Made by a program: the position numbers and the translations under genes. A model generated the notes under the pieces. The model did no database searches. It was not told the origin of the DNA and saw nothing but the letters and a program-made list of their open reading frames with translations. This document shows positions 21,575-32,375 of a stretch of DNA of 64,000 nucleotides, piece after piece (position 1 is the stretch's first letter; every line of letters starts with the position of its first letter). The DNA is from Dysidea avara (Eukaryota; Porifera; Demospongiae; Dictyoceratida; Dysideidae). The DNA lies in the NCBI RefSeq assembly GCF_963678975.1, contig NC_089274.1, positions 17,997,633 to 18,061,632 on the forward strand. Reading direction: 5' to 3'.

Positions 21575-24130
21575 GATAATGACATCCTGGATATTTTGCA
21601 TCAGCTAAATTCATTTCCAATGACTCTAAGTATCTTGAAGGTATGTAATATCCGTATGTAGATCATGCTTGGTACAATGAAACTTGTCTATCCTAGTCAA
21701 TTTTGAGTAAGTTTCTGACCTCATAGAGTAGGTTAGTAGGTGTGCATTAGACAGTTGACGTTATTATACATACACTGACCATATCAGAGTGTTGTCACTG
21801 AATTCTACTGTATATTGCTCTACTGTAGGAGACTCATATTGGGAAGACGGTGAACACATTAAAGAAACGCAAAGGCATCATCGGAACTACTGCCTTACAA
21901 CTGGTAAATTCTTGGAAACAGTTGGTGACTGATGTTAACAAGCCAAAGCCTAAAATTGTGGTAGAGGAGAGTCGTGATGACTATGAGGCTGAGGAACCAG
22001 TCGATATGTATAATCGTTCAAGGTGAGCCATGATGTGTCTGTTGTATTAGTCTTCAAAGTATTGGGTGGGAGTTGGGTAATTATTTAATAATAATAAAAA
22101 AAACTGGCAAACAGAATAGACCTCAGTTGGCCACATTGAGGCACTACCGTATACGTAAAAAGTTTCGAGGTAGAAAACTTTCGTAGATGAGCAACTATGG
22201 CAAGATTCAGAGGAAAGTTTTCATAGCTAGGCAGTCACAATAGCTAATGATATGCATAATTGCTAGATTCGGAGGAAAATTTTCGTAGGTGAAAGGTGAT
22301 CTATGAAATCTATGAAAATTTTCCACCTCAAAAATCTTTACATATGCAATACTGCAATTATTTTGTTAACACACACTTTTCTATTATGTGTCTGTTTGTC
22401 TGTCTGTGTTTAATCTCTGAACTCTTGGTTATATTGTAGATCTTAAGGTTGACAGAAAGTAAAGTTACATTAGAAACTGTTAGACAAAACAATTTTAGTT
22501 ATTAGTGCTCTTGTTCTGATTTGTGTACAAATGTATGGAATTGTTTTTGGTGAGTTTCTTGTGCTGAACAAATGCTGTGCTTTCAAATAGTAACCATCTA
22601 AAGAAGTTATAGGCACAACATATTTTACTACTATGTAGCTAGCTGATATGCCCAATCAAAATGCTTTTAAAGCTCAGAGAGTAAACAAGTATTGTAAATT
22701 ATGATTGACAGCACTTCCAGTAGGCAATGTGATATTCTGGATACCCGTGTCCATCTTTAGAGGCATTACCTTTGATACCATGATTACTGGGGCTGATCAG
22801 CTTGCCACCTTCCTTGTTAGCTATCAAGGTGTCCTTTGTTCTTTTAAGAAGGTTTCCACTATGTAAAAACGCAGGTGTTGTAATGACTGAGTGAGTGTGT
22901 GTGTGTGTGTATGTTGGTTTGTAGAGTAAAGAAGTCACCATCTAGTCTGAGAACTTTCAACATGTTTGAGGGTGTTGAACAGCCGTCATATTCACAAACA
23001 AGATCACGATCTCCTTCGCCATTATCTTCGACATTATCCCTCTCACTGTCACCAGAAACACCGAGTACTTCCAAGTACTCTCCAATTACAGAAAGAAGAA
23101 GTCTGTCACCTCAACCATTCTCTGGTGCCTCAACTGCAAAAAGAAAAGGTAAAGTTGGAACCATTGTTTCCAGTGATAGTGTATTTTGTTTACTTTCTAG
23201 TTCCTATGATGGATTCTCCTACTGAATCAGTGGCACTCTCTAAAAGGTCACGCACACAAGTGTACTCAGGGAAGAGATCGGGATCTCAAGGTGTGTATGT
23301 ATGTGGATTCTTGTATTTTAATTGTTCTCCATAGCCGTCCTTTCACTTTTTGAACTGGCATTAAAAGTTTTAATGGCGAACATAAATGGTAAGATATTTT
23401 CTTTCTTTAACAGTATAGACAGTGTCTTGTGTAGCATTAGAAGAAGTAAAGGGAGTGCCATATCGAATTATGGAGCCAGTTCTAGCCAGGTAACACTTGA
23501 TACACTAAATGTATGTTATATGTCAAGTGTTTAGGTGTTCACCTGCACAGCTTCAAAGACTAGAAAGCTTTAATCCAGTTAGTGTTATGTAGTGTTTTGT
23601 ATCACACATAAATAGCTGTAATTTATAGCACTTTCTTGGTCGTGGCGATGGTTTATGGCACAAACACTGCCAGAAGGAATTTAAAGGAGTCCATCCGAGA
23701 CCAGGACAGTTGTGGAGAGACTTATATATGGTACTAAAATGTTACACAAATGTAGTCGTATATACTTGCTGATTCCTATCAGAAACAAGTTGAAGCAAGG
23801 GAGGATAGATTGAAAAAAATATCTGACAATATTAGTGCCAGAAAAGCTCAGCAAGAACCAGGTGTGTGCGTGTATGCTATCTTGTACATCATGTGTAGTA
23901 TGTGGTGTTGCAATACAGTTCGCACTGTAAAAATGGCTGAGGCAACAAGAATGAGACGTCGTAGAACTGCAACACCATTCAATAACACATTCATCACACC
24001 TTCAAACCAGCCAAAATCAGGTACCTATATCCATTTTCATTATGTACTGCTCATATTTACTGACCCCTTAGTGACACCGCTGATGAAGAAAGCACGTGAC
24101 ATGGCCAAGGAAAGGCATGTCTACTTGTAA
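21575..24130 (+). CDS. ELOA: Elongin A (transcription elongation factor B subunit), 5' exon missing
   Basis: Eleven exons join in phase: 21575-21640, 21829-22022, 22925-23148, 23201-23290, 23335-23388, 23435-23489, 23535-23577, 23629-23730, 23783-23861, 23919-24020 and 24072-24130. They give 355 residues plus stop. The first two exons form the TFIIS N-terminal (LW) domain: LNSFPMTLSILK, then HIGKTVNTLKK and LVNSWKQLV. A short Ser/Pro/Arg-rich linker with TQVYSGKRS follows. Next is the Elongin A core: SLFELALKVLMANI (BC-box region), GVPYRIMEPVLARCSP, LQRLESFNP, DGLWHKHCQKEFKG and LWRDLYM. A basic tail ends MKKARDMAKERHVYL. The family binds Elongin B/C, stimulates RNA polymerase II elongation, and acts as a Cul5 substrate receptor. 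The linker is far shorter than in the roughly 770-residue human protein. The intron at 23389-23434 is only 46 bp. The 21574 acceptor shows that at least one 5' exon is missing. Confidence 0.88.
22145..22351. mobile_element. MITE in an Elongin A intron
   Basis: The inverted ends of about 40 bp are diverged: TACCGTATACGTAAAAAG on the left, and the complement of TATTGCATATGTAAAGAT on the right. Internal copies of GAGGAAAATTTTCGTAG are present. It lies wholly within the 22023-22924 intron. No coding capacity. Confidence 0.65.
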
Positions 24131-24311
24131 TCTGTGTATCTCATTGACTTGCTGTTTATTAATAGATCTATGATGTTTGGAAAATCAAGGAGATGAAAAA
24201 GGCATTTATATCACCACTCGCCCACCCACCCACCCACACCGCTCGATCCCTGTACAGCACATTCAATGTGACAATTGAAAATTTGTACATAAGAAAACTA
24301 ATATATACTAT
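24131..24311. other. Convergent intergenic spacer
   Basis: The Elongin A and PTRHD1 stops face each other across 181 bp. It contains a short CCCA microsatellite (about 24220-24237). Both 3' UTRs and poly(A) sites must lie here or overlap, which suggests overlapping antisense transcripts. Confidence 0.6.
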
Positions 24312-24786
24312 TTATTTGAATAACTTTAACTTCTTAAAATATTTTTGTATGTCTGACTTCTCGTATGGCTTTGTTGCCAAACAAGTAGCTATATTTTCTG
24401 GTTGTTCTGTCCATAATTTGAAATCCATTTTGTCATCTTGAAGTGCATCAGCAATTCCAACTAATTCTGCCTCATCCTTGGCCTGTTTATATATAAATAT
24501 AATTGCAAACAATAAAGTAATCGACTGTTCTATTAGACTTTAGAGTAGTTACCACAAATTGGGTTGAATGTATACGTGTTCTCACCTCTACAACGACTTT
24601 GCGCATATTATCCAAGTTCTTGAAGTAAAGTTGAGTGTTAGGGTCTTCTCTAAACTGATGCAGTACTGCTGCAGATGCGTGACATGCTTGAGCAACTATT
24701 GCTCCAATTGGCCATTTTTCTACTCGCAATAAATCTCCTCTTAGTGCTATGTACTGTACAAGGCCACAAGCGACTCTTTCTGCCAT
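24312..24786 (-). CDS. PTRHD1: PTRHD1-like peptidyl-tRNA hydrolase domain protein
   Basis: Two exons: 24786-24586 (67 codons, ATG start, ends VVVE before GTGAGA) and 24482-24312 (56 codons plus stop, after an ACAG acceptor). They join in phase 0 to give 123 residues, close to the 140 of human PTRHD1. Diagnostic stretches are LVQYIALRGDL, WPIGAIVAQACHASAAVL, MRKVVVE, WTEQPENIATCLATKPY and the C-terminal KKLKLFK. The family has the Pth2-like fold and is described as a putative peptidyl-tRNA hydrolase, which would recycle tRNA from prematurely released peptides in the cytosol. The enzymatic role of PTRHD1 itself is less well established. The gene looks intact. A decayed ABHD first exon starts head-to-head about 120 bp upstream. 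Confidence 0.92.
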
Positions 24787-24907
24787 TTTACTTGGTCTTT
24801 CAACTGTCGGTGATTATCAATTTCTAGCTAACGCACACCTGTTCGTTCTAATTAACGCCATCATGACAGCTATAGTTCTTTACAAGCGAAGTTACTTTAA
24901 AGTGTAA

Positions 24908-24955
24908 ATGTTGTGGATACCAATTGTACTAGCGTTGCTTGTTGTACTCTTATGC
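24908..24955 (+). pseudogene. Decayed first exon of a second ABHD1/3 copy
   Basis: The ATG frame LWIPIVLALLVVL is nearly the same as LWVPVLLALLVVL, which starts exon 1 of the intact ABHD gene at 32376. The frame then meets unrelated residues and a stop within about 22 codons. Together with the last-exon relic at 27688 it marks a tandem duplicate. Confidence 0.7.
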
Positions 24956-25221
24956 CAAATCCCCAGAGGTGGCTAGGTGCAACAAGGATCTCCTGCTCAT
25001 AGTGATCGAGAGCCAAGGTTGAATGAAATGCTGTGCAATGTTCTTTTAGACAAGGTCACATAAAGTGACATCTTACCTTCAGGAACAGAGGTAGCTATAA
25101 ACTGAAGGTGTCACGTGTATTACACATTTTATACCAGGTAAGTTGGTCAGTAATGCTGACTTAGTTGACCCAGTAGGCAGTAGCATACAATCCCATGGCC
25201 AATAAGTGGGTGTGGTATCCC
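24956..25221. other. Degenerate interior of the dead ABHD copy (no exon seen)
   Basis: No middle ABHD exon is recognisable before the hAT element at 25222. Confidence 0.35.
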
Positions 25222-26112
25222 CAGGCCTGCCAACCTAGGAAACAGAAAAACCTTGAGACTTGGTCTTGACATCCAGAACGGACTGCTGTATCTGCACATT
25301 ATTATAGGCAGACACAGCAAGTTGCAACTGCCCCCATCCCATACGATGGGCAGGTAGGCCATGTACCAAACAACAAAAATACACATGCCCATCTTCATAT
25401 GGGCATCAATATAGCATTTAAAACATGTTGTGCATCACTAATCCATGCATGGAATAGCTAGACCTGCAGTAAATGTGTGCATGAGTCTTATTTCACCAGC
25501 TAAATGTACTTACTTGAAAGTCATTGTGTTGAAACAGTTACTCTTTTATTGTTGTGAAGTTGTAACGTGACTGGACTGTGGAACAATCTTGATATAAGCC
25601 ACTAGGTGCTTATAATATCACGTGATGACTTAGAGATGTGTCAATTTCATCATAGAGGCTGAAAGCAAACACATAGTACATACCATTTGTATAGGCTACA
25701 AACCCAGGAAAGCCGGTGCTCTTGTATGGGGTCTCTTGTGTGACGTGCAAACCAAGTGCTTCAGGGTTGGTAGTCTGATCAGTTCTGACCACTTAAAATC
25801 AACCCCAGACCTTGCTCCAAATACCCTCCAATGTATTGGTATTAAATAGAAGGCGAATCCTTGCCACAATTAATGCCCACCTTTATAATCACGTGATCTT
25901 GCCTCTATTATTAAATGTACCTGGGGAAATCCCCTGAGAACTGGTATTCTGAGAGCCCTGAGCTTGAAAGTGAAAGAAATCATGAGTTTTACAGTGATGA
26001 TCCGTGAGACTTAACTAAAAATCCTTGAGTTTAGAGCTACTGCTTGTGAGACCTTGAGCTTGGTAGTGAAATCGTGAGTCTCACGGTAAACCCGTGAGGG
26101 TTGGCAGGCCTG
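25222..26112. mobile_element. Non-autonomous hAT-type element
   Basis: The 14-bp inverted ends are exact (CAGGCCTGCCAACC and GGTTGGCAGGCCTG). They are flanked by TATCCC on both sides, or by an 8-bp duplication with one mismatch (GGTATCCC/TGTATCCC). Such ends and target size fit hAT. Internal phrases repeat GTGAGACTT and CTTGAG. The 891 bp hold no transposase frame. Confidence 0.75.
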
Positions 26113-27687
26113 TATCCCTACAGATGGCAAACACATTCACATAAGTTTCTTGAGTATGTACAACTGTATTGAGCTTGCTCATATGTGATCGCACATGATC
26201 TCATCCTGAGACTCACATAAGCAACCCAGATAATCTGGATGACCTGCAGCTGACCCACTTACAATACTGCTTTATACTACTGATGCTGTGTTTTGGTTAC
26301 CAACAGTAATCATGTTTGGCATGTGCATTGTTGCTCTTTTGACGTGGATTTTGCTGTATTTGCCTTTTTGCAAAAGGTGATAATCAAACGACTTACTAGA
26401 CTGTAAAGTAGTTATTGCCAGGCAATGACTACCATTCACGTGCAGTAAACTCTTTGAAGTATAAAAGTTAGAGGATTAGATCACATTTAATTAGTTTGAC
26501 AATGTGAAAGTATGTTAGCACATCATAATCTAGCCTGCTGCAGCCACACCTACTTATCAGTAGTATTGCAGTCTGAAGGTATGCCATGTCTGTTGCTGTC
26601 TGCAGGCTCATGTGGAACCACACCCTATTGTATGAGATGTAGTCTAGTCTTCGGGGTAGGCCAGATTCTTTCATGAGGCACACTGCCACACCCACTTCAA
26701 TATTGGAAATGTGTAATAGCAAATTTAATTTATCAGTACGGTGAGATGAAGGTTGTAGGTATTGCACCTACTTACAGGAAATGTATCTCGCTGTCTGTTA
26801 GCTTACATGGAACATGTTCACTGACTATTCATTAATTATAAACCTTACCACCGTACCCTTATACTTAACTGTCTTAACATGATAGTCAAGCGCCCAAAAT
26901 GTAGCTCAGTTTTGGTTCAGTTTTAATAAAATCCTATAGTGTCAGCAGTAGTGACCCGGTCCTTGTACCTCCCTTGTTTCATTGCTTTTTTTATCTGTCG
27001 TCAAATATAACAACTTTTCGTAACATAATTCATTACCATTGCATACCACATCAAAGGAAAGAATGACATCAGACACACTTATCACACAACTGAACACATG
27101 CTCCAATTATTGTCAATGACTGAAATGCAAATTTGCCATTCTACTTCTTTTCAACCATATTATCTATGGTTCAACCTATTATACAGCTTTACAAATGAAG
27201 AACAGTACAAGAAGTGCAATCAATCCAGTCAATATTGATGTGGTATGGAATATGGTGATTCGAGTGGAACTAAGAAACTAATAATTAGCTTAATATTGGA
27301 CATATTTCATCAACGAGAAGCTTGTGAGAAATCATTAATTCAACATCTGCCTGCAAATTGGTTTTCTCGTACTATAATGTAGAGCATAATGTGGATGTTA
27401 TAGTCTTGCCATGCTGCCATAACACTATAACTCTATGCTATAATGCACACCTTTCTTCTGTTTGCTGCTGGTGAAATGGTCACGCAGGAGAAGCTTAGGA
27501 CAAGATTATAGGTGTCTGGTCCGTTTTCATTTATGTTCTCTTTTAGTACTAACCAATAACTTTATTTGAACATCTGATGATCTGTGTTGTCTTCAGCACC
27601 ACACATTACTGGTGCATCCAACACATAGCATATGCCAATGTCCTTTCATAAACCCAAGTCTTATTGCTCCACTATTTTGTTTCTCAT
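26113..27687. repeat. Unassigned; includes a copy of a 660-bp repeat family
   Basis: About 27010-27300 contains GAAGAACAGTACNAGAAG and CAATCAATCCAGTC, matching the duplicated family at 35200-36545. Around 27550-27590 a stretch weakly resembles the seventh ABHD exon (TCTGATGATCTGTGTTGTC), which would be a further piece of the dead copy. No intact gene. Confidence 0.4.
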
Positions 27688-27960
27688 CTATAGCTATTCC
27701 ATAGGACAATATTCTGAATAATGATTAACTCTGACCAAAAAAGGAAGTCACGGTGCCTTAATGCAGTGTATATATCACCATTTGGTAAGAACCCAATGGA
27801 CCACATATTGATACAACTCACTAAGGCAATGTTCCATCATGGACGTGAACTTCTACAGTCTGTATCTTGGCATAAATTGAATTGCAGAGCTAATATTTTT
27901 GCATCAATGTTTATAGTTGCATCTTTATTCGTGTACGAATCACATCATATTATAGACACT
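27688..27960 (+). pseudogene. Decayed last exon of the second ABHD1/3 copy
   Basis: After TATAG comes AIP, a stop, then DNILNND. The stretch covering the catalytic-histidine loop is damaged, and the frame resumes as PFGKNPMDHILIQLTKAMF, then HHGREL. The intact gene has AIPEDDILNNEN and PFGKNLMDHTLMQFTKAMF. The stop, the loss of the GGH histidine region and isolation from other exons make it a pseudogene. Similarity continues to about 27870. Confidence 0.8.
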
Positions 27961-30900
27961 TAAAAGCAGCATCTGGGGGGAGAGGGGGTGTAGTGGTAGT
28001 GGATAACCAAATGAAGACTGATAAAAAATAACAGCTCATGGTCATGCAAGTACTGGTCTATTAACCACAGTTTTAGCAGGTACACAAAGAATCTGCTACC
28101 TTTAAGCTTTTGATACAATGTAGAGTTACGACATAATAAATTCAGAGCCAACTTTATGCCCAGTGTGCACACACCTACTTTAAGGGATTGACTTTTAAAG
28201 GTAGCTAAGTTATGACTATATGGAGGACTGTAGCTATTTCTTTACAAAGTGACTAGGTATATACCGGTAGCTAGATAGCAGTATAGGGTCAAAGTCCAAT
28301 GGACTTAAGGTATAGAGCTACATGGCTATGCATGTGTGCCAAGACTAGACATGTACCTATCACTATTTGGTGTATCTGGATAATCAAAATGACTGTTCAA
28401 TTAGAATATTTGTCACAAGTGTGTGTTCTGTTAGAGTAGTTGTATTATGTTAAATTAATTGAACAGAGCTCTGTATTTTAGTCAATGGCTATAGGCTTTA
28501 GTAATCTGGACAAATTTACCAATTTTGTATTCAAGTACATCACATCTAGCTGGCATTCATCTTTTTTGCTGGTAGATAGATGGTAATCTCATGCTCATTA
28601 GTTTGGGCAGAAATTTGATATCACTAAATGTATGGCCATAATGAGCCAATGGCCTATTATTAACTTATTTGTATTTTTGACCTACTATATATATTAGTAA
28701 TAATGTATAGGCAGTAACCAGTCACAATAACTGATCATGTATAGCATAACAATGCATGGGCAGGGTGACATGCCTGTACTGAGTATAAATAATTCAGCTA
28801 GGTCACTAGCTAGCCCAGCACTGGTAGACCCAGCCTCAAAAATCATCTTGTCACAGACTCCACACGCTTGTACATGATTCTGTAAAGTGATTAACATTTT
28901 GTGGGCCTGGGTGAATCAGCCAATGGTAGCTATATAAGTACTGCTTGTTTTACTTTACTGGCATTTGTGTGTATCAAGAGTGACTACTACTACACAGTTT
29001 GTTATGAAGATTGTGATTATTCTAATAGAACAATCAGTTATTATGTAGTCAGACTCACTAACTGCTTTTACTGTTCTTCAGTCTCCTCCACTAAGTCAGT
29101 GTTTTAAAACTAGCTAGTCATGCCAATTCCTGGCCCAAATGATGCCATAGCTATAATAATTATCCAGCTGATTATGTCCATGTAGGGTAGGTTGGTTACA
29201 TGACAATTCATTGGTATTCAGCTAATCAAGTGAGTGGAGTCAGTCAGTAACTTGTGGAGGGAGGTCATTCCATTATCTTATTACTCTAGGGATATGTTCA
29301 TGTAGGCATCAATGTGAAGTGGTAGCTAGGATTGATGATGTTGAATTCACTGTAATAGTGGAATTGTTAATGTTCATATCCATCAAAGAGCTCTCCTTTG
29401 AACTCTATAGACGTACACAGTTAATATGATTGTTATGGTGGGATCCTACACTGACAGAACTAGCATAATTGTCAAGCATTAGCCATAAATTATAACTATT
29501 GTGTGAACACTACATGCAGCTACAGGCAGGAGGAGAATCCAACCTTAAAGGAAAGGTGACTGCTTAATCAGAGAATATTACACTGATAGCTGATTGCTTT
29601 ACAGAGTATTCTGTGATCATGAATGTTATCTCCACTAGGAACCTGCGGGAACTGAGGCCTATAACCTGTGAATACAGAGGATCTAGGTCTGTTCTTTACT
29701 AGATTTATTACTGTGCAAACCTCACACGGAGTATAAAATGCACAGATAAACAATTAGATGTATCATCAAATATTATCCTAACGTTAGTTGCTAGTTTATA
29801 GTATGTACAAATTGAGCTGGATCCCGAAAAACAGCTAAAATTAAAAGTGGATTTATTCTCAAGGGAGTTAGCATTTCAGCCAACCAGATGATTAGTGGCG
29901 ACAGCAGAGGTGTCAACAACAGACATGTACAATTTGGCTCCATTACAAGTTCAGAAAAGGGTTGTAATGGACACTGTACTTTTGTGGAATCCCAATAGGA
30001 AATGTATGGTGAAAATTTTGATTGATCATAATACATTTTTTTAGTGGGTCAAGCAGTGCTACAAATGAGCCACATTTCAAGATCATGTGTAATTGTATCC
30101 ATGAGTTATTAAATGTTTTTGAGGATCCACGTACATACTATTTAGCCTTGAACTGATTCAGAGTTGTGGACAAGATCACATCATCGAGTAGTGTGTTCCA
30201 AATCGTTATGGAGGAGGGAAAAAATGAGTGTAAATAATAAGAGTCAATTCTAGTGGTCAGCTACTGAACTTCATTGCGGCCACAGGTGGTATATGAGTAG
30301 GGTAATGGTAGGTTTCAGGTATGTCAAATATAGCTTTCAGGTGGTTTCAGTAGACGGGTTGGCAAGTTTAATACTTGTAGCATTTCTGCAACACTTGAGT
30401 GGTAGGAATAATCATTAAACACAAATTTCTCTGTACTGACTTAGTGTGTGTGGCCCCCAGACAATGCAAGTATATTCATCTAGTTTGACTAGAGACTTAT
30501 AGCTAATAGTTGGCCTAGCTTGACAGTATATATACTGGACACTCCGAATTCAAGTCTGGAAGTTGCGTTGTAGAAAACCCTTGACTTTGTTAGCTAGTAG
30601 CCTCTTGAATATGTTGCGACCATGATAATCAGGTTTGCTAAAATGGTAGTTATACAAGTACGTAGGACAATGTAGGACTCAAGGATCTTGGTGGAGCTCT
30701 CGAAAATAATTAATTTAAAATTGCGTGCAGAACACATGCCTACATCAGGATTATACTCCATATTCTTCAGGAAACTCTTGGGATCGTATTCTTCAGTAAA
30801 GAGTTATGGGATCACATTCTACAGGAATCCAAAAATCAATTCTGAATTAAGCGATCCCGGGATTGTATTCTTCAGCAAGCCCAATTTCAGATTTACTGAT

Positions 30901-31636
30901 CTTCAAGATACTATTTCAAGGCAATGAAAAAGAAATATTGGATGGGTGAAATATGTGCTACTTGTATACTGTATCTATGGTGAACTGAATCATGGGGGCA
31001 GAGAATTGGCAAAACCATAATAACCTGTAATCTCACATCTGGTGTTGTGAAGTAATACCGGCAGCAAGAAAATCTGGCTAATAACCGAATCAGGTGTAGT
31101 TAATGATTCCTATATACCCATGGATAATTGATAAAACACGATCATGGGATTTTTAATTGCCCCTCTGATAAGTGTATATTTCTTTGATTCATAAATTGAT
31201 ATAAATTGATATACATAAAAGGTACACAGTATACATGTAGTTGCAATCACTGATAGACTTAATTACAGTAAGTCTGGTAGAAGGTATCTTTCAGTGATAT
31301 GACCAATCGTGCTATCTATTTGCCTCTTTCGCTGTCCTTCCAAATTTCTCCCTCCACATGAATTCATCAAGATATTCCGGGAGATGGTCATCACATCATC
31401 CTCTTCAACTTGGCTTTTGCTCTTGACTGGTAGCTGTCTATATGCTGGGCCAGTATGAGTCCAATCAACAAAGTGAAGAGACTATGGTTAACTGATGAAT
31501 GGGTATAGCCTGCTGCAGATATACGAGAACAAGCTGCTCACTAATCTGAATGTACCATTGTCCCTGGATGCATGTGTTGTTGTATGATAGGAAGAAGAGT
31601 AATTGCATTTCTTTGAGCCAGTAATTGCATGTATCC
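27961..31636. repeat. Gene-free interval with dispersed repeat copies
   Basis: 29130-29610 resembles 46790-47116 plus 48192-48330; the latter is the same repeat split by a hAT insertion. 29797-30130 resembles 40800-41050 in the ABHD gene (both start TAGTATGTACAA and end near CCATGAGTTATTAAATGT). A copy of the dispersed TATTCTAATAGAACAATCAG motif lies at 29019. None of these has an identifiable protein, and they may be LINE or LTR remnants. Confidence 0.5.
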
Positions 31637-32050
31637 TGTTTATTTATTTATTGTTACTGCGCAGACGACAATTGCAAATGCGCCCAGGGGGCGATCAACA
31701 CCAGAAATCACACATACACATAAAATATACAGCAAACAATTAGATAGACAATAAGTAATTAGTAAATGTATCTATGTTTTCTGATTCTATGACAGATACT
31801 GGCAAACTATTCCAATCTTTGATTGTTCTTGGAAAAAAAAGAATGCTGGTAATAACTGGACTGCGTAGCTACTGGGTTGAATAAAGTGGTGAGTGTGGTA
31901 GTGTCTGGTGGATCATTGAGTTGGCAAGAAATATGGTGGAATGGGTAATCCTGGTAAGTTGTTGATCCCTTTATAAAATGTTTGTAGTCAACCAATCCTG
32001 TTGCTGAACGTGACGAGCTGAAATATCCTGGGCAGTTTGGGGAGATCTTC
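31637..32050 (-). mobile_element. LINE 3' end, second family
   Basis: The minus strand encodes PVATQSSYYQHSFFPRTIK and DWNSLPVSVIESEN (about 31875-31775), the typical FFPRTxxxWNxLP box of LINE ORF2 C-termini. A 3' UTR with GCGCCCAGGGGGCGATC (plus-strand sense) and a TTTATTTATTTATT tail at 31637 follows. One frame disruption lies upstream of the box. 5'-truncated and inactive. Confidence 0.75.
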
Positions 32051-32087
32051 TAATCCCTACTACTTTGTTAATTAAATACTGTACCTT

Positions 32088-32197
32088 AGTCTCGTGTCCA
32101 GACCCCACCCACTGCGTTGAGTCATAGAGGGGTGTATTATCTATGGTTGAGTTGAGTAGGTGGGTGGGTGGGTGGGGTCTGGGTACTAGACTAACTA
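32088..32197. repeat. Short hairpin element upstream of the ABHD gene
   Basis: CCAGACCCCACCCAC near 32098 pairs with GTGGGTGGGGTCTGG near 32168-32185, and TTAGTCT pairs with AGACTAA outside it. An (N)GTGG microsatellite has grown on the right arm. It lies about 180 bp upstream of the ABHD start codon. Confidence 0.65.
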
Positions 32198-32375
32198 TCT
32201 ATGATTCACTGAGCGGCCCGCCGCTTACTTTTAAATAATGCACCCTACTATTTGGATTTTGTTTATTGCGAGGTTTATTGTGCCATCTAATGTTAATGAT
32301 CGAGCTACGCCCGTATTTTATTGCGTCTGATTGCAGTGCTTCGAGGAGTACCTGATTTTTGCTATTAATATATAC

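Noticed and set aside
22699-23074. Minus-strand frames overlapping Elongin A
   Set aside because: Shadows of the Ser/Pro-rich exon and the GT microsatellite; the plus-strand exons explain the region with consistent splice phases.
23810-24130. A continuous 106-codon frame read through the Elongin A 3' exons
   Set aside because: It reads through two introns with clear GT-AG borders. The spliced version restores the conserved basic C-terminal region.
26468-26767. 99-codon minus-strand frame
   Set aside because: No recognisable family, no splice partners, and surrounded by repeat-rich non-coding DNA.
32331-32375. Longer ABHD N-terminus starting at a TTG codon
   Set aside because: No ATG in the extension. 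The ATG at 32376 leads directly into the membrane anchor, and the dead copy also starts with ATG at the same point.
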